Source: Episyrphus balteatus (lineage: Eukaryota > Arthropoda > Insecta > Diptera > Syrphidae). From it: 64,000 nt of DNA. Made by a program: the position numbers and the translations under genes. Below are positions 35,061 to 51,200 of the stretch, one piece after another. The stretch covers positions 21,206,501 through 21,270,500 of the forward strand of contig NC_079135.1 in the NCBI RefSeq assembly GCF_945859705.1, given 5' to 3'. Position 1 is the first letter of the stretch; every line of letters begins with the position of its first letter. The notes under the pieces are model-generated. The model saw only the letters and a program-made list of their open reading frames with translations. It was not told where the DNA came from and did no database searches.

Positions 35061-36929
35061 TTTCGATTACTTTTTTTTTAATTGATATTTTGACAACCCT
35101 GGTTGTGAGGAATTTTTACAACTTTTAACACAAAAAAAAGCTATGCCGCATTTTAACTCGATTGTCCATGAAAACATCAAATATATTGATAAATATATTC
35201 CTGCACGAAAGTTATAAAATTTTGTATTATCTAAGAAATTTTCGAAAATTATTTTCATTTTTTGCCACATTTTGAGTCCCTCATATTTCACTGTAATCCA
35301 CTACGACTCATTGGTACTTCTTCGGAAATCATAAATGAGAACGGATTTTTGAAGGATTTTTAAAATTCTAGTCATTTCATCTAAAATGGTGAGTAAACTG
35401 CATTTGGCGCCTGCATAATTTGGTCATTACTCCGGATTAAGTTGTTTTGAAAAAAAAAAAATCACCATAAAGGCGGATCTTCAAATGGTGAGCAATTAAG
35501 TTAATTGCCTACTTGGTGCGCCATATTCTTATGATGATTTATGGTTCCACTATTTATTTATTTTTTATTATAAAGAAAATAATAATATGTTACGCAAAAC
35601 ACAAGTAAATCATAATTCAGCAAAATATGAATAGGACGTAGCGTAGGTAGGAGTTTTTTTTTTGAAAAACAAAATTCGTCATACCTGGCAGGAGTACTTT
35701 TACTCTACCTACGCAAAAGCGGAACCTAATTAAGATTCTTAAAAGTGTTCCGATCAATGAGTGTTCTTAGGCTTCTTTTTTGTCATCATAAAGCATCGTA
35801 CATAATTCTTGAGTTATTTATTGCACATGGAAGACCAACCAAGTAGTTATAAAGGCTGGTTCTGTTTTGTTTAAAAAAAGGGAAAATCCCAAATTGCGTG
35901 CAGACATTGAAATATTTTTTGTCGCATCCGCCTTTTAGTTGATTGAGTTTTCAAGCGTATACAATTTAATATTTCTTTAGCTCTTAATTTGAATACTCAC
36001 TTAAAAAAAAGTCTCATTCAACAACTAAACGGGTTTTTAATGAAATAAAAATTTATTTAAAATTTTGTAAATTTTGTATTAGAATAGATAGAATTTACAA
36101 ATGTTATGGTTTTTTTTGTATGCAAACAAAACCTTATCGCATGACATTTGTAATTTGAATTGATAACTAGTAGAATCAAGAGTGAATTAAATATATGTAA
36201 TTGGAACTTTCACTACTAAATATGGGAAAAAGTAATTTACCAGGGGGAGAATCATAGAAATAATCTAAACGTGTTTTTATTTTTTTTTTTATTGGAAAAT
36301 TATTATTATAGTGATGATTGGCATGTATAGCTGATGAGTAGAAACATATTAACACTATTTAACTAGGTAACTTATAATCGATGTGCTACACGAGTAAGTG
36401 GATGACATAATCATATTTTCATATTGACTTAGACTTTTTTTTTATAAAAAATGTTCGAAGTATAAATCGATTGCAATTTGATAAGGAATTTGATTGAGAA
36501 TTTTACTTTTTTTTTATTTGATGAGTTCATTAAGTAATAAAATTCAATTTGTGTTCTTTCAATTCATTAAGCTTTGCAACTAAAATAGTTGTTAGCAATT
36601 CCGGGAAGATTTTTGAAAGAATCAATGAAAGCAAACTCAGCTTATCTATACTTGTTAAACTCCCAACTTAAAAGTAAATTGAAAACTTATACATACATAC
36701 ATTCTTTGATCATACACGAAACGCTTTTGCTTTAAATAAGGTACTTAAGAGACTATTAAGTTGATTATTTAGGGAAGAAATCGAATTTTTTCTTAGAATC
36801 TAAATTGCGTAACATTGCATAGAAAGGTTTTCAATTTTAGAAATAATCCTTGAAGAAATATGCAAATGTTACACATTGTTACAGGAATTTAAAAAAACAA
36901 ATTTTAATTTTATTTACAAAACCAATTTT
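35061..36929. other. Intergenic, no gene seen
   Basis: A/T-rich spacer without recognised exons. Several homopolymer runs are present and no further repeat boundaries were identified. Confidence 0.45.
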
Positions 36930-38510
<1,581 letters not shown>

Positions 38511-39106
38511 TTTATTAAATAAAGGATTGATGCTTTTTATTTATTTTTTTTTTTTTTTAATTTCGTGTGTATGAATTTTGTTTGAAATTAATCTTCCGAT
38601 TTATTCACCAAACCGTTTTTCTACTGTGAGGGTTTGAACTTTTCAGATGATATAAAACACTACATTTTTTTCAGCTGTAAATGACTTTTTTGTGAGCAAA
38701 ATCAAATTCTTTGTTTATTCAAACATCTTATAAATAAATACAGTTTAAATTTTAGATAAACCAAAGAAAAATTTAAAGTTTTCAAAACAAGAAAAAATAT
38801 CCAAAAATAGTAGGTATGAAATTTTTTTTTTCAAAAAAAACTTTTTTTGAAAATTTTTAATTTGTATTTGGTGTATCTTAAATTTAAACGGTATAGTAAA
38901 ATGTTTTTGCTTATAAGAAAGATACATTCAAAAATGCTGCAATAACATCGCATAAAGTGAAGCGGTTCTTTTTCATGTTCAAAAGTTTTTCAGACGGAAA
39001 AGCCAAAGAATTTTGAATTTTGCAGGAAATATTTCATGAAGTTAGCAAACAAAATGTATTAAAATTATTAAATTTTGTAGTTTTCTAATTTAAATTTAAA
39101 GTGCTA

Positions 39107-39358
39107 GGCCGTGTGTTGGGTTAAATATTTAAATTCTGTTAAAAAAAATGTCAGCTGTATGAGTTATTGTTTAATATTTTTCTTTACCTCTTTTCTGCCA
39201 TGATACTACTTTTTTATTAAAAAAAAAAAAAAAACCATCTACCAACAAAATTTAACCCAGAGCCCATTAAATGTTTAACAGCTGAAATTTTTTTATTCAC
39301 CTCAATAGTGTCAAAAATTTAACAGAGGTTAAATATTTAACCCAATTCACACACGGCC
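39107..39358. mobile_element. PIF/Harbinger-like MITE, 252 bp
   Basis: Inverted ends GGCCGTGTGT, then GGGTTAAATATTTAA, then CTGTTAAA are flanked by CTA (39,104-39,106) and TTA (39,359-39,361), a probable TTA duplication with one change. Subterminal AACAGCTGA/TCAGCTG boxes extend the symmetry. Confidence 0.75.
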
Positions 39359-41049
39359 TTAATTTTTTTTTTCTTTCATTTAATGGTTTTCCCTGAATTT
39401 TGTATCGTCATTTATATGTTTCTTCTTTAACTTTAATATCATTTAAATCAGAAAAATGGATTATTAGTAGCAATGTGTTTTTTCTGTTTAAAAAAAAAAA
39501 TTATAATATATTAATTTTTTGAAAAAAAAAACAACACTTTTTAACGTGTTAAAATCTTGAAAAAAATTAATAAAATGTTTCGACTGAGCTGTGTTTTTTT
39601 TAAAGCTCAAAAATGTAGAAGAAATTTAACTACCACCAAAAACCGTAAAAAAATTAATTATTGTTACAAAATTTTATTTTAAACTTAAATTTTATTTTTA
39701 AAAATAACAAATTCACTTTTACACTCCTGCTAAATTATAAACCTATAAAAAAATAAAATATTGTTTGAATAAATCCAAAACATTATAAAAACATTCTTCA
39801 GACTCCATACTACTAACTGCAAAAATTGATAAGATTTGAAAACTTTTTGTATTTTTAATCAATTTTTAAAATCATTTTTAAGTGGAATTTAGCTGGTAGC
39901 AGTAAACAGGTTTACACTCTAAGCCGACGATAGGAAACATTATGAATAATTTGACAAGGATATTGACTCCGGGTTTTCAAAAAATAAAGCTTTATTCCTA
40001 CATATACATATAAACCTCTATCATTAGAATGTCAATCATTTATTATGACGTATCGATGACACACTCTTGTCTTCAAATCAAATCGAAGTTTGCATATTAA
40101 TGCGATACAATTCACGAACAGAGCTATCAAATAATCATGAACCTTCGTGATTGTGTCCGTCAAAAAAGGTGTGCTTTGTTTTCTGTGTCTTCTAATAAAA
40201 CCAACTCACGAAAGAATCAATGGCATCACGTTTGCTATATCATATCATTTGCACAATAAATATTGGCTACCGTTTAATTAATTGAAGGCGTAGGTACATT
40301 TAAATGTTTATACCTAAACGGATTTTGAAAAAAAAAATTAATCGACATAGTGAAGACGCACGCCAAAACCATCACGGAGTAATCGATCGAACAGGTGATA
40401 GTAGGTAGTCGCTTTTATACACCTCTCTTCGTAGGTTAAAAATATAAACTGAGTTGTAATTATAATATTATGTCAGAAACTTGTTGGATATAGAAAAACA
40501 TCCATCATGTAGCTATAATAAAATAATTTTCTCATATCTACAAAGTTACGTGGTACACTCATCGTAAAAATTATTATTATTCTAGTCAAGTCTAAGATAA
40601 ATGGATCTAAACGATTAATGTCCTCCCAGCTCAACCTGTCATTTAAAGATTTTTATTACTCGTTGAAGTAGCAATTAAATAGAAAAATATAATTTAAAGC
40701 TACTAAATATAGTTAAAAAAGAAATAATTTTATTTAATTTGTGCTATGTATTAATTGTTGCAAAAGGGTGTTTTTTTTGTTTTAAGCCAGTACTTACAAT
40801 TGTTTTGAACAAGATACCTGAAATTTCTTTAAGCATGCTTCATTGTTTGGGACCAACCAGTGATTTTTTTTAGCTTTTTTCAATTTAAAATCTTCTTATA
40901 AGCCTTCAAAGAACGGAGCAGGTTGTTCGTTCTTGCTGCGCGCACCACTATTACAATACTGTTACAACTCAATTTATTATAACCTATAATTTATAGGTTA
41001 TAATAAATAGTTTTTCGCTGATTTACACATATATCATATTTTGAGTTGC

Positions 41050-41540
41050 AGTACAGATAAGTGGTACCACTTTACTTCAATTGAAGTAGATCTACTTCTT
41101 TTTTCCAAATAATTTAAAATCTACTTCCTACTTCGCACCATCACAAAAATATCGAAATCTACATACTTCATTTTAAAATATCTGTTCCAATTTACTTCAA
41201 ATTAACAAAAAAAATAAGCCAAATCTACTTCTTTTTCCAGAAAACCAAATATTTGGCTAAAAATTGTTATAAAACAATGTATAGAAATATATTTATACAG
41301 AAAATATGGATTTTGAATGAAGTCAAATTTTTAGTTGTTTGTTGTTGTTTATACTAATTAAATTATTAAACTTATATGAATTTAATAGAATTATTTTTTT
41401 AATACATAGATTTTTATAAATAAAGGTAATTTTGAAATCTACTTCGGTTTAACTCAATCTACTTCCATTTTCTCTTCAAATCTACTTCGACTTTTTTTTT
41501 TGGAAGTGGTAACGCTGGTACAGAACTGTAATATTGGTGC
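41050..41540. mobile_element. Putative element with repeated TCTACTTC boxes
   Basis: TCTACTTC or GAAGTAGA boxes recur at least eight times between 41,080 and 41,500. The outer parts read GTGGTACCACTTTACTTC on the left and GGAAGTGGTAACGCTGGTAC on the right, which are roughly inverted. Boundaries and superfamily are uncertain. Confidence 0.4.
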
Positions 41541-43635
41541 GATATTTAAAATTTAAAATAACTTCAAGGGTTGATTGATTCCAAAAATAAATACAAATAC
41601 AGATTTTTAAACAAAAGAGCTAAGCAGCGAACCTTATTTTTGTTTTATTTGTTTTTAATCGTTTTTATTCTTTATAATGTTGGTTCAGTTTGCTAAAATA
41701 CACTTAAACACAAGCTTTTACATTTAAAAAAAAATGCGACATAGGAAAAAAGTGAAATTAATTAAATAAAAACTCAATAAGTTGATCTCAATCTCTGAGG
41801 AACAAAACAAAATCACTAAAGCCACTGGTAATAGATGCTCCATTATAATGTTTTTTAGCCTTCACGAACCTACTCTTTCTTTTACTTATTTTTGACAGGA
41901 AATGTTATTTTAGCTTAAATTACTTATTGGTCTAAACGAAATATACTGAGAGACCAGACCAACAACTTTTGGGCTCTAACAAACAACAAATAACAAATCT
42001 TTACGTATTTCGATTAAATGTAGTTTTTGTGAAATTTCTAAAAACCCCTATTTGTAATAGATGCTCTTATTTGATGTTTGTTTTCTATAAATTTTTTCGT
42101 TCTTTGCTAGAAATTAATTAACAGTTTGAAGTTTTAATAACAATTCAAAGTTTTAATGACTCAATTTATAGTTTTATTTTAAAACAGCACAGAATTGATA
42201 CTGGTTTAGTATTTTAAAAACTTACCCTATTATTGCAGTTCTTAAATATAAAACTTTTAAAAGTTGAACTTAGAACAAAAAAAAAAATACCTATTATGAT
42301 TTGAGTTCAACAAAACACAGTTCTGAAGAACATTTTGCAGTTTAAGTTTTCCAGTCTGAAAAACTATCAAAAAATAGTTTCGAAAATGTTCACTTTGAAT
42401 TTGGCTTTAAATGTCTTTTTTATATATAGTCCAAGCGGCGACCGTCGAGTTACTTAGCTCATAAGGTTAGAGGTTAAAATTAGTGTCAAATGAAAGATAA
42501 ATTGATACTGAAAATAAAAAAATAGGGTTGCCACTTCTAAAATGGGAACTTCCATGTGGCAACCCTATTTGAAAGGAAAAATTGTCACATAACTAATACA
42601 TTCATATCTTTGTTATTTGGCCAGATAAAAGTTTTTTTTTAAATGCCAAACGAAAGTCAAAATATTAAAAAAAAATAATAAAATAATATAAAGGACGTGA
42701 CCCTACAAATGTGGCAACCCCATCCAAATGAAAACAACACTGACAAAAATCTTCTTTGAACAAAACAGTATAACTTTTTATGCACATACTTTCGTTACAT
42801 CCCTTAGAACTTTTGTTTTTTTTTTAATTTCTGACTTTTTCTCAAATACATAATTCGTTCAATTTCAAAGAATTTTTAAACCCTTTTTAGCCCTGGTGTT
42901 TGATATAAACATGATGACTGTTTAAAAATATAGTTAAACAGCTCTTGAAAGTATTATAGATAATTACAGTCAGCTATAAACGTATAATACGTGGAAATAT
43001 GGGCAAAAAAGTATTAAGGAAGTACTCTTTTAGTGACTTGTCTTGAATGAAGTTATCATACTAATATTAAATACCACCATAATTGTAATACAAATCTCAA
43101 ACAAAGTTTTTTTTAAAGTAAATTTAGAAAATATATTGTTTTTTTAAGTACACTTTTCGGAAAGGGACATTGAATTAAGTTTTAAATTTTGGTTTTAGGT
43201 ATTTAAAAATTGCTTTATAATATTAATTTTAAGCTTCAAAAATATTTGCCTACAAAATGAAAAAGTACTATAAAGCGAAACTTTCCAAACGTATTTTTTC
43301 TGGTCCATCGGGAGGTTAAACTTAAAAAAATTATGCAGAAAGCTTAGATTTTGGTTTAAGAAATACATATTTGAATATTTTTTGTCAAAAATCAACAGTG
43401 GGAAAAAAATCACCAAATAGCACCAGTGGGATAAAAAATTTACTTTTGCACTTTTGCAAAAAGTGATTAATGTTGTTCTAGAGTTTTTATTACCTATAGA
43501 TTTTTGGGTCAAACAATTTAATTATAAGATATGTCAGTATTCAAAAGGATGACAGTTTTGAAGAGCGGCTAACTTTTGTTAGCTCAAATTTATTTAAAAA
43601 TATTTTATTTTTTTTTTATGTGTGTACCTATTATA

Positions 43636-43869
43636 CAGGGTATGCCAAAGTCAACGTCGAAACGAAAACGGTAGATAGTATAGGTGGTGACAGTTATCGA
43701 AAAATTATAAAAAATAATCGCAGCCATATATCACAGGTTGGCAATTTTTTCGTTTTTTTTTTCGAATGCCCATAACTCAAAAAATATATTTCTGCGATTT
43801 TGTTTATTATTTTTTTGATAACTGTCACCACCTACCCTATGACCTACACTTGACTTTTGGGACACCCTG
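43636..43869. mobile_element. mariner-like MITE, 234 bp
   Basis: Ends CAGGGTATGCCAAAGTCAA and CAGGGTGTCCCAAAAGTCAA (inverse strand) are flanked by TA (43,634-43,635 and 43,870-43,871). Imperfect inverted arms of about 100 bp include GGTGGTGACAGTTATC. CAGGGTGTCCCAAAA-type ends with TA duplications are typical of mariner-derived MITEs. Confidence 0.8.
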
Positions 43870-44387
43870 TATGTATATTTTGATTTAGCAATTTTGTTTT
43901 TTATCTTTGAAAATTTAAGCAACTTTGAAAAGTTTTTGCGGGTGATCGGCGCAGCCGTGCACAAGTAATAAAAGTAATTTTGTTTAGATACGCATTTTTT
44001 ATGATGTAAATAACAAAATAATAAAATCGGTAAGGGTGAAAATCAGGGCTTTCTTTGCGCCTCTAAATAGGCGTTTTTTTCACCCAATGCACTTTCTCTC
44101 CACTTTTTAAAAATTGTCAAAAAATCCATCTTTTTTACATTTTGGTTTCTCTTTTTCCTCTTTTTTAATATTATTTACGTTTGATTAAAAAAATTTACAT
44201 TTTTTTGAAAATCAAGGAGAATGTGACTAAATACCACTCTCAATTATAACTACTCAATTGTAAAAAAGAAATATATGTACGTTACTGTTGTTTAGCGCTG
44301 ATTTGATTTTTATAAGTTATTTTTGGTAAAATTTGTGTTGTTTCTTGAAGAAATTATGCACAGGTTATGTTTTTATATTATTCTTAA

Positions 44388-44629
44388 CCCTCTGTCGGCA
44401 CACGGGTGCGAATTTGGCAGGACAAAAAATAAGAGTGGTCACAAAAAAGTGGGTTTATAAGGGTGAAAATAATTTTGTTTTGAATTGTGAATACAATATT
44501 CGAATTCCTCGGAATATTCCACATCAATTTCATATATGATTCTCTATAAAATAGTGAGATCGAAAAAAGTTCTAGCGACATGAAAAAGTATAAACCAAAC
44601 TCGCAAAAATGAGGTGTGCCTACAGAGGG
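44388..44629. mobile_element. piggyBac-like MITE, 242 bp
   Basis: Ends CCCTCTGTCGGCACAC and CCCTCTGTAGGCACAC (inverse strand; one mismatch) are flanked by TTAA at 44,384-44,387 and 44,630-44,633. The interior is homologous to the decayed copy at 14,535-14,793. Non-coding. Confidence 0.88.
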
Positions 44630-45269
44630 TTAATAATTATTTTCATACAATTTTAATTTTAAGAAATTGTGTTAAAAGGTTTGTGTTCCAGTTATGGAAA
44701 TGCGAAAATGAAGTATTTCGTGTTACTGTCGTAGTTAACTTATTCTTCACATTTTTTTATTGGGGCCTCTTTTTTTTATCAAAATCCTCTTTTTTGACCT
44801 CTTTTTTATCAAAATCCTCTTTTTTGGCCTCTTTTTGAAAATCTACGAAGGTAGTCCTGGTGAAAATTATCTCATTTTAAATTTGAAATTTCTATGGAAA
44901 ATTATCTAATTTGCCTTAGTAAAAATAGACTATATACCTAAGACTCATTTAACGAAAAAATCGTTGTTATTTACATCCTCTCATTTCTTTAGTACAGAAA
45001 AAGAAAAACAAACTTTATTAGCGTACAGTTTTTTTTTAATTTCAATTTTTATGCAAATAAAATCTAATTAGTTTTTTTTTAATTAAATTAAAAGTCAACA
45101 ATAATCGTATAGACTAATTAAAACTGCTCCAAATTACACAGCAATTACAAAAAAATTATATCAAGGAAACCATCTAATGTAGTTGATATAAAATAAAAAA
45201 ATTGTTTATTAAAAATCTATAAATTATTACTCGCTTTTCAATTTGCATATAATTCACAAAATTACATAT

Positions 45270-48200
45270 TTATGTCATCATATTATTTTTAATCCACTGC
45301 ATATAAGCAGCAACACGCGTATAAACTCCCGGAAAACCAGCCCGAGCACATTCATATCCATAAGAAACAAGGCCAATAATGTAATAGCGAAAGATTCTGT
45401 CCTCCAGCTGGTTTTTATATGTTTATGATAAATAAGAAAAAACCAAAAATTAATAAAATATTATAAATGGTAACATGAGTCACAAAACTAACTTGAGGCA
45501 TCATCATTGGTCCTCCGGAATCTCCCTGACAGGCATCGGTTATATAACTACCAGCACAAATAAGCTAAAAAGTATATTTTTAAAAGAAATCAGTTCAAGG
45601 ACATAAGACCACAACAACTCACTGTTTCTGTCACTTCAACCGGCCTATATACCGTCGAGTAGTTAGCCATACAAGACTTGGTATCAATTATCGGAACTTG
45701 TGCATCTCGCAAGACATTCGATGTGGCACCTTGGAACTGAATTGTACCCCATCCGGCTATAAATGGATTATTTCCGACAAAGTTTTGTTGAATGAATTTC
45801 ATATCCTCCGGCAAACAAATGGGGCTTATAAATTCTGTGTGTTTGACAAATTAATAAAAAAAAAAATAATTCATAAGTTTTTACTGAATTCGAGTTTGGT
45901 TTATAAACCTGTAAATGACACTGGATCGTTTAATTGGATCAATGCAATATCATTTGAGATCGTTTTGAGGTCGAACTTTTCATGAACTATTATTCGTTTG
46001 ATTTTTGCGTCGACAGCACTGGCTTCAGTTTTGGTTATGTCATGTGCACCAAGACGGACGATGGATAGAGATGGATTGATACAGTGTGCAGCGGTTATAA
46101 CGTGGGTTCTTGATATCAAACTTCCGGAACATAAAAATTTCAAGACATTTCCTTGAGCAGGTTCAATGTATCCCAGTGCTGCCATCCATGGATAAGCTCC
46201 TAACAAATAGTACCAAATGATACTTTCTTTTTTTTTTTAACTGATAGATGTTGATTTTAAAGACTTTACCCTTTCTAGCTTGTACGCCTCCAACTACTCT
46301 ATTGGTGAAAACATTTGAGACTCCACATTGTCCATTTTGAGGGTCATTTGATTTGACTATGGGAGGTAGGGAAATTTGTGAAGGTGGTGAAGGATTAAGA
46401 GGAGCAGGATTAATCACAACCACAATTGTGTCTTGAGGTGATTTTGTTGTCAATTGTTGAGAAGGAATTGGTGCAACTATCCACGGAGCATTTGTTGGAG
46501 AAGTTGGGATAGGATTTGGCATGGGTGCAATTGTTTGAGGTGGTTCCATTTGATTGCCCAAAGAAACAAAGTGAAATAATGAAGAAGATTGTGCAGTTTG
46601 TTGTTGTTGTTGTGGTTGTTGTTGTTGTTGATTATTTACATTTGATCTTATTGTACAGCAAATCTATGAAATAATTTTGCTTTAATAATTTTATTTTATT
46701 TTTTTTTATTGTATTTCTTACTAGAAAACGAAAACCATCAAAACCACAAAGACTCTGAGAAATGAAGGATTGAAAATCAATGCCCTCGGGATATTGACGA
46801 GCTTTTTCATAGAATTCATCAAGTAGAAATGGACAACCATTTAAAGGTGCACAATTGCCCGCTCGACCCATAGAATCCATACATTGTTGACCTGAAATGA
46901 AAGAAATAATGTGTTGAAAATTTAAGTTAAGAGAAAAAAAAATTTTGAAGTTATTCATTAATATTCCCTAAAATTACTGCACCGATTTCAATAGCTTTTA
47001 TTAACTTTTGCTTTATTCCACAAAAAATTATGCTGTATGGCAAACACAAGGTAATAGAATACATACGTATAAAAAAGTAGTAAAAAGCTTGGTAACGATC
47101 AACTATGTTTAAATATATTTTGATAGATCTTAAATGAAGTAAGGAGCTACAATAGAATTTACAACTGAGGAGCACGTTATTACTCTTAGTAATGAGCTTG
47201 GTAGGTAACACAAAGTGAAGGCATGGTCTCTCTTTTAGTAAAATTGTATTTTTGTGATAATCTTAATTACTAACGGAACCTCCCCTAGAACAGATTTTTT
47301 TTCTGACTATCTCCCAAATGACTGTTTAAATTTTGACAAATTTTGCTTACAAGTTCTTTTATATAGCCGACATTTGAGGCAAAATTTTGTTAAATGAAAA
47401 AAACTTTTTTTGTTATTTGACTTTTTTGAGAAAAAATAAAAATGCAGTTTTATTGCCACTGCTTTAAATATTACGTATACAAAGTTTAATCAAAATCGTT
47501 AGAGCAGTTTTCGAGAAATTCGTAATATCGTATTTTTTTGTATGGGAGGTATACGTTCTAAACGAGATATAAAAAAAAAACAAAAAAAAAACCAACTTTC
47601 AGAATTACATAAAAATCATCTGTACCAAATTTGAAGAAAATCCATCCACCCGTTTAGGCTGTGGAAATGTGTACAGATGAACGCACAGACGGAATTGCGG
47701 GACCCACTTTTTCGGAATTCTCCATCATCGTATTGTTGGTTTTGATTAAAACCTCAATTTTTTTTTCGACACTAAACTAATACTTGCCCTATAGAGCAAG
47801 TAAAAATTATACCATTAAAAAGCCAAATATTTCTTCTAAATAATAAAACCATTTTTAAATTTTTACAATTTTTCTCCGTATTCAGTTAAAGCTCTTTTAA
47901 CGATTCCAATTTTTTGTACATGTATGCGCATTGATCAGCCCTACATATCCTATATAACTTGAGATTTTTTGAATGCTCAAAAAAAAAAGCTAAAAATCAA
48001 AAACTACCCAAAAATACCCCTAAAAAAGTAGGTATTTTTCAAAAATTCATATTTCGAAACGCAGAGTGTTGGAAAAAAATCCGTATTAAACGCCTAATTT
48101 TTTTTTTCTTTCATCTTTCACCTGGCATCTTTAGAATTGTCAAAAAAATAACTCTTATGTTATGTTGAACATAGTCACTACTATTTCCTTTGAGTAAAAA

Positions 48201-51200
48201 ATAATTTATAACGAAATTATAACCCCAAAATAATTTTTTTTCTATTTTACTTTTTTTGTCCTAAACTTTTTGAAGAATGAAGGCGTCCCCCAATTTTGGG
48301 TTAATTTGTTTGGCTTCCGGAAGGACAATGGTGTCCAAAATCTTCGTTCATTTTTCAAGAACAAGGCGCCCCAATTTCTTTTGAAAGACTAAAGCAATCC
48401 TTATATTCCTCCAACCAATTTAATTTTTGCAAAGACACCCCTATATAAATCCCTAAATCATAGTTGGTAACATCCAAACTGTAATACTAATAATGCATAA
48501 AGAAACAGAAGGGAGACGGACAGCATCCCGAAATTAAAAATCCAGAAAGCCCAAAATCCAGAAAACCCTAAATCCCGAAAACCCAAAAACCAGAAAATGT
48601 AAAATCCCGAAAATCATAGCTGGTAACATCCAGACTGTAATAATAATAATGAATAAAGAAACAGAAGGGAGGCGGACAGAACCCCGAAATTAAAAATCCA
48701 GAAAGCCCAAGATCCAGAATCCCAAAATCCCGAAAACGCAAAATCCAGAAAGGCCAAAAATTGACAGCTTCTCCATTTCTCATAAAAACTACGTTTGTGT
48801 GTGAGAATAAAAAAATAGGTCTGTTCGTTGTTCCCCCCTCCAGGGCACTCTAAGTCATGTCAATTAACTGTCAAAAAAATCTGAGTTTCTCGGGTTTTCA
48901 TTTTACATCGAACACTTCAGAGCTTTAGTTTCATCAGCGAACATCGAACACAGAGGAAATAACTCTGTTTGAAAAAGGAGCTACAAAAAACGCTTGATAA
49001 CGAATTTGGAGCGACCCAGAGTGCCCTACAGCTCACAACGAACAAACCTAATACTTATAAAGGTATGTCGTTTTTGACTGGCCGTCCGGAAGCGTCCGGA
49101 ATCATTCAAAAGCCTGCTGCAAGTTTTTTATTTTCCTAGTGAAAAAACAAAAAATTATTTTATTTTTCACCAATACAGATATTAAATTTCAGAATTGTTT
49201 TGAAGCGATTCAAATTTTTGTAATGGATTTCAGAATGAGTGAATCATTAAGTAATTCCAATCGAAAACGACATTAATGGGCCTAGTTCAAAAAGTTTTTA
49301 AAAAAATATTGTTCAAATAAAACCAACTGTACCTACTCTTTAAATGTGTTTAAACTTTCAACAAAAAGTCAGGGATAAAGGTAAACTTGTCAATTGAGCT
49401 TAAATAACATGACTATTTATTTTTTTTTTTAAGTTAAACTTATGTACTTTAATAAACTGCACATTGTTACACAAATGCATTAACAAGTATATGAGAGGTA
49501 AGACATAATCTACTATTGCTTTTTTTCGTGATTTTAAAAAAATGTTTTAAAATGAATTTTTTTTTAAGGGCGCCACCTGCAATTTTGCCCAGGGGCGCCG
49601 GTAGTGCTTAAACCGGCACTGAACGTGATATTCCACTGAACCTAATAAAATAAATTGCACGACTGGGGTCGCACGTACTTGCTCGTAGAGTTCAAGTTGC
49701 TTAAATTTTAAAGACTTTTTATATAGAAATTTGGAAAATCTAAATATATGGGAAAGAAAAAAAAAAGGAAATTCGTTTTTTAAAAAAATAATATAAAATC
49801 TGAAATCAAATTGCCCCCCAAAACAAGTATGCAGTTTTGACTGATATACTAACATGCATTTTTAGAAAAAAAAATTTCAAAATCGTTAGAGCCGTTTTTT
49901 AAAAAACTAATTTTTTATAAATAATTTCTTGGAAAAAAAGTTTTAAAATAAAATTGGTATGCCATTTTGTAGAAATCACTGATCAATATCTAAACACAAA
50001 ATTTCAAAAAAATTTAATGTCCAGTTTTCGAAAATTGGATTTTTCAAAAAAAAATTTTCAAAATTTTTTTAAAAATCCAAAAAGTATTTTTTTCAAAATT
50101 TTGCTTTTGGCTTATATTTAAATTATATAAATTCTTCATCACAAAAAGTTTCGTTGAAATAGAATAAGCACTTTCGGAGATAATCGGATTTAAAAAAAAC
50201 GGTTTAATGGCAGGTACCGTTAATAATGATTTAAAAAAAAAAAAATTTTCATTAGAAGATAGACCTTGTCTTAAAACTTACATTTGAATTTTTTAAACAA
50301 AATCGTTGGAGCCGTTTTTGAGCAATTTCAACTTTACTAAAATCGGTATATGACAAGTACCGTTATTTTTGGTCCAAAAAAATTAATTCCAAAAACCCCT
50401 CTGGAGAGTCGCCAAATAACGCTACACACCAAGTTTGACATTAATCGGTCCATCCGTTTAGGCTGTAGCTCCTTATACAGACAGACAGACAGACTGACAG
50501 ACTGACAGACTGACAGACTGACAGACTGACAGACTGACAGACTGACAGACTGACAGACTGACAGACTGACAGACTGACAGACTGACAGACTGACAGACTG
50601 ACAGACTGACAGACTGACAGACTGACAGACTGACAGACTGACAGACTGACAGACTGACAGACTGACAGACTGACAGACTGACAGACTGACAGACTGACAG
50701 ACTGACAGACTGACAGACTGACAGACTGACAGACTGACAGACTGACAGACTGACAGACTGACAGACTGACAGACTGACAGACTGACAGACTGACAGACTG
50801 ACAGACTGACAGACTGACAGACTGACAGACTGACAGACTGACAGACTGACAGACTGACAGACTGACAGACTGACAGACTGACAGACTGACAGACTGACAG
50901 ACTGACAGACTGACAGACTGACAGACTGACAGACTGACAGACTGACAGACTGACAGACTGACAGACTGACAGACTGACAGACTGACAGACTGACAGACTG
51001 ACAGACTGACAGACTGACAGACTGACAGACTGACAGACTGACAGACTGACAGACTGACAGACTGACAGACTGACAGACTGACAGACTGACAGACTGACAG
51101 ACTGACAGACTGACAGACTGACAGACTGACAGACTGACAGACTGACAGACTGACAGACTGACAGACTGACAGACTGACAGACTGACAGACTGACAGACTG

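Larger units (their letters stand above)
38511..45204. other. Intergenic between the mini-me copy and gene B
   Basis: About 6.7 kb of A/T-rich DNA holding several MITEs, listed separately, and no recognisable gene. A short near-perfect hairpin (16-bp arms around CCTATAATTTATAGG) sits at 40,974-41,008. A small palindrome containing AGGGTTGCCAC and its inverse GTGGCAACCCT lies at about 42,523-42,573, with a third GTGGCAACCC at 42,711. Confidence 0.5.
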
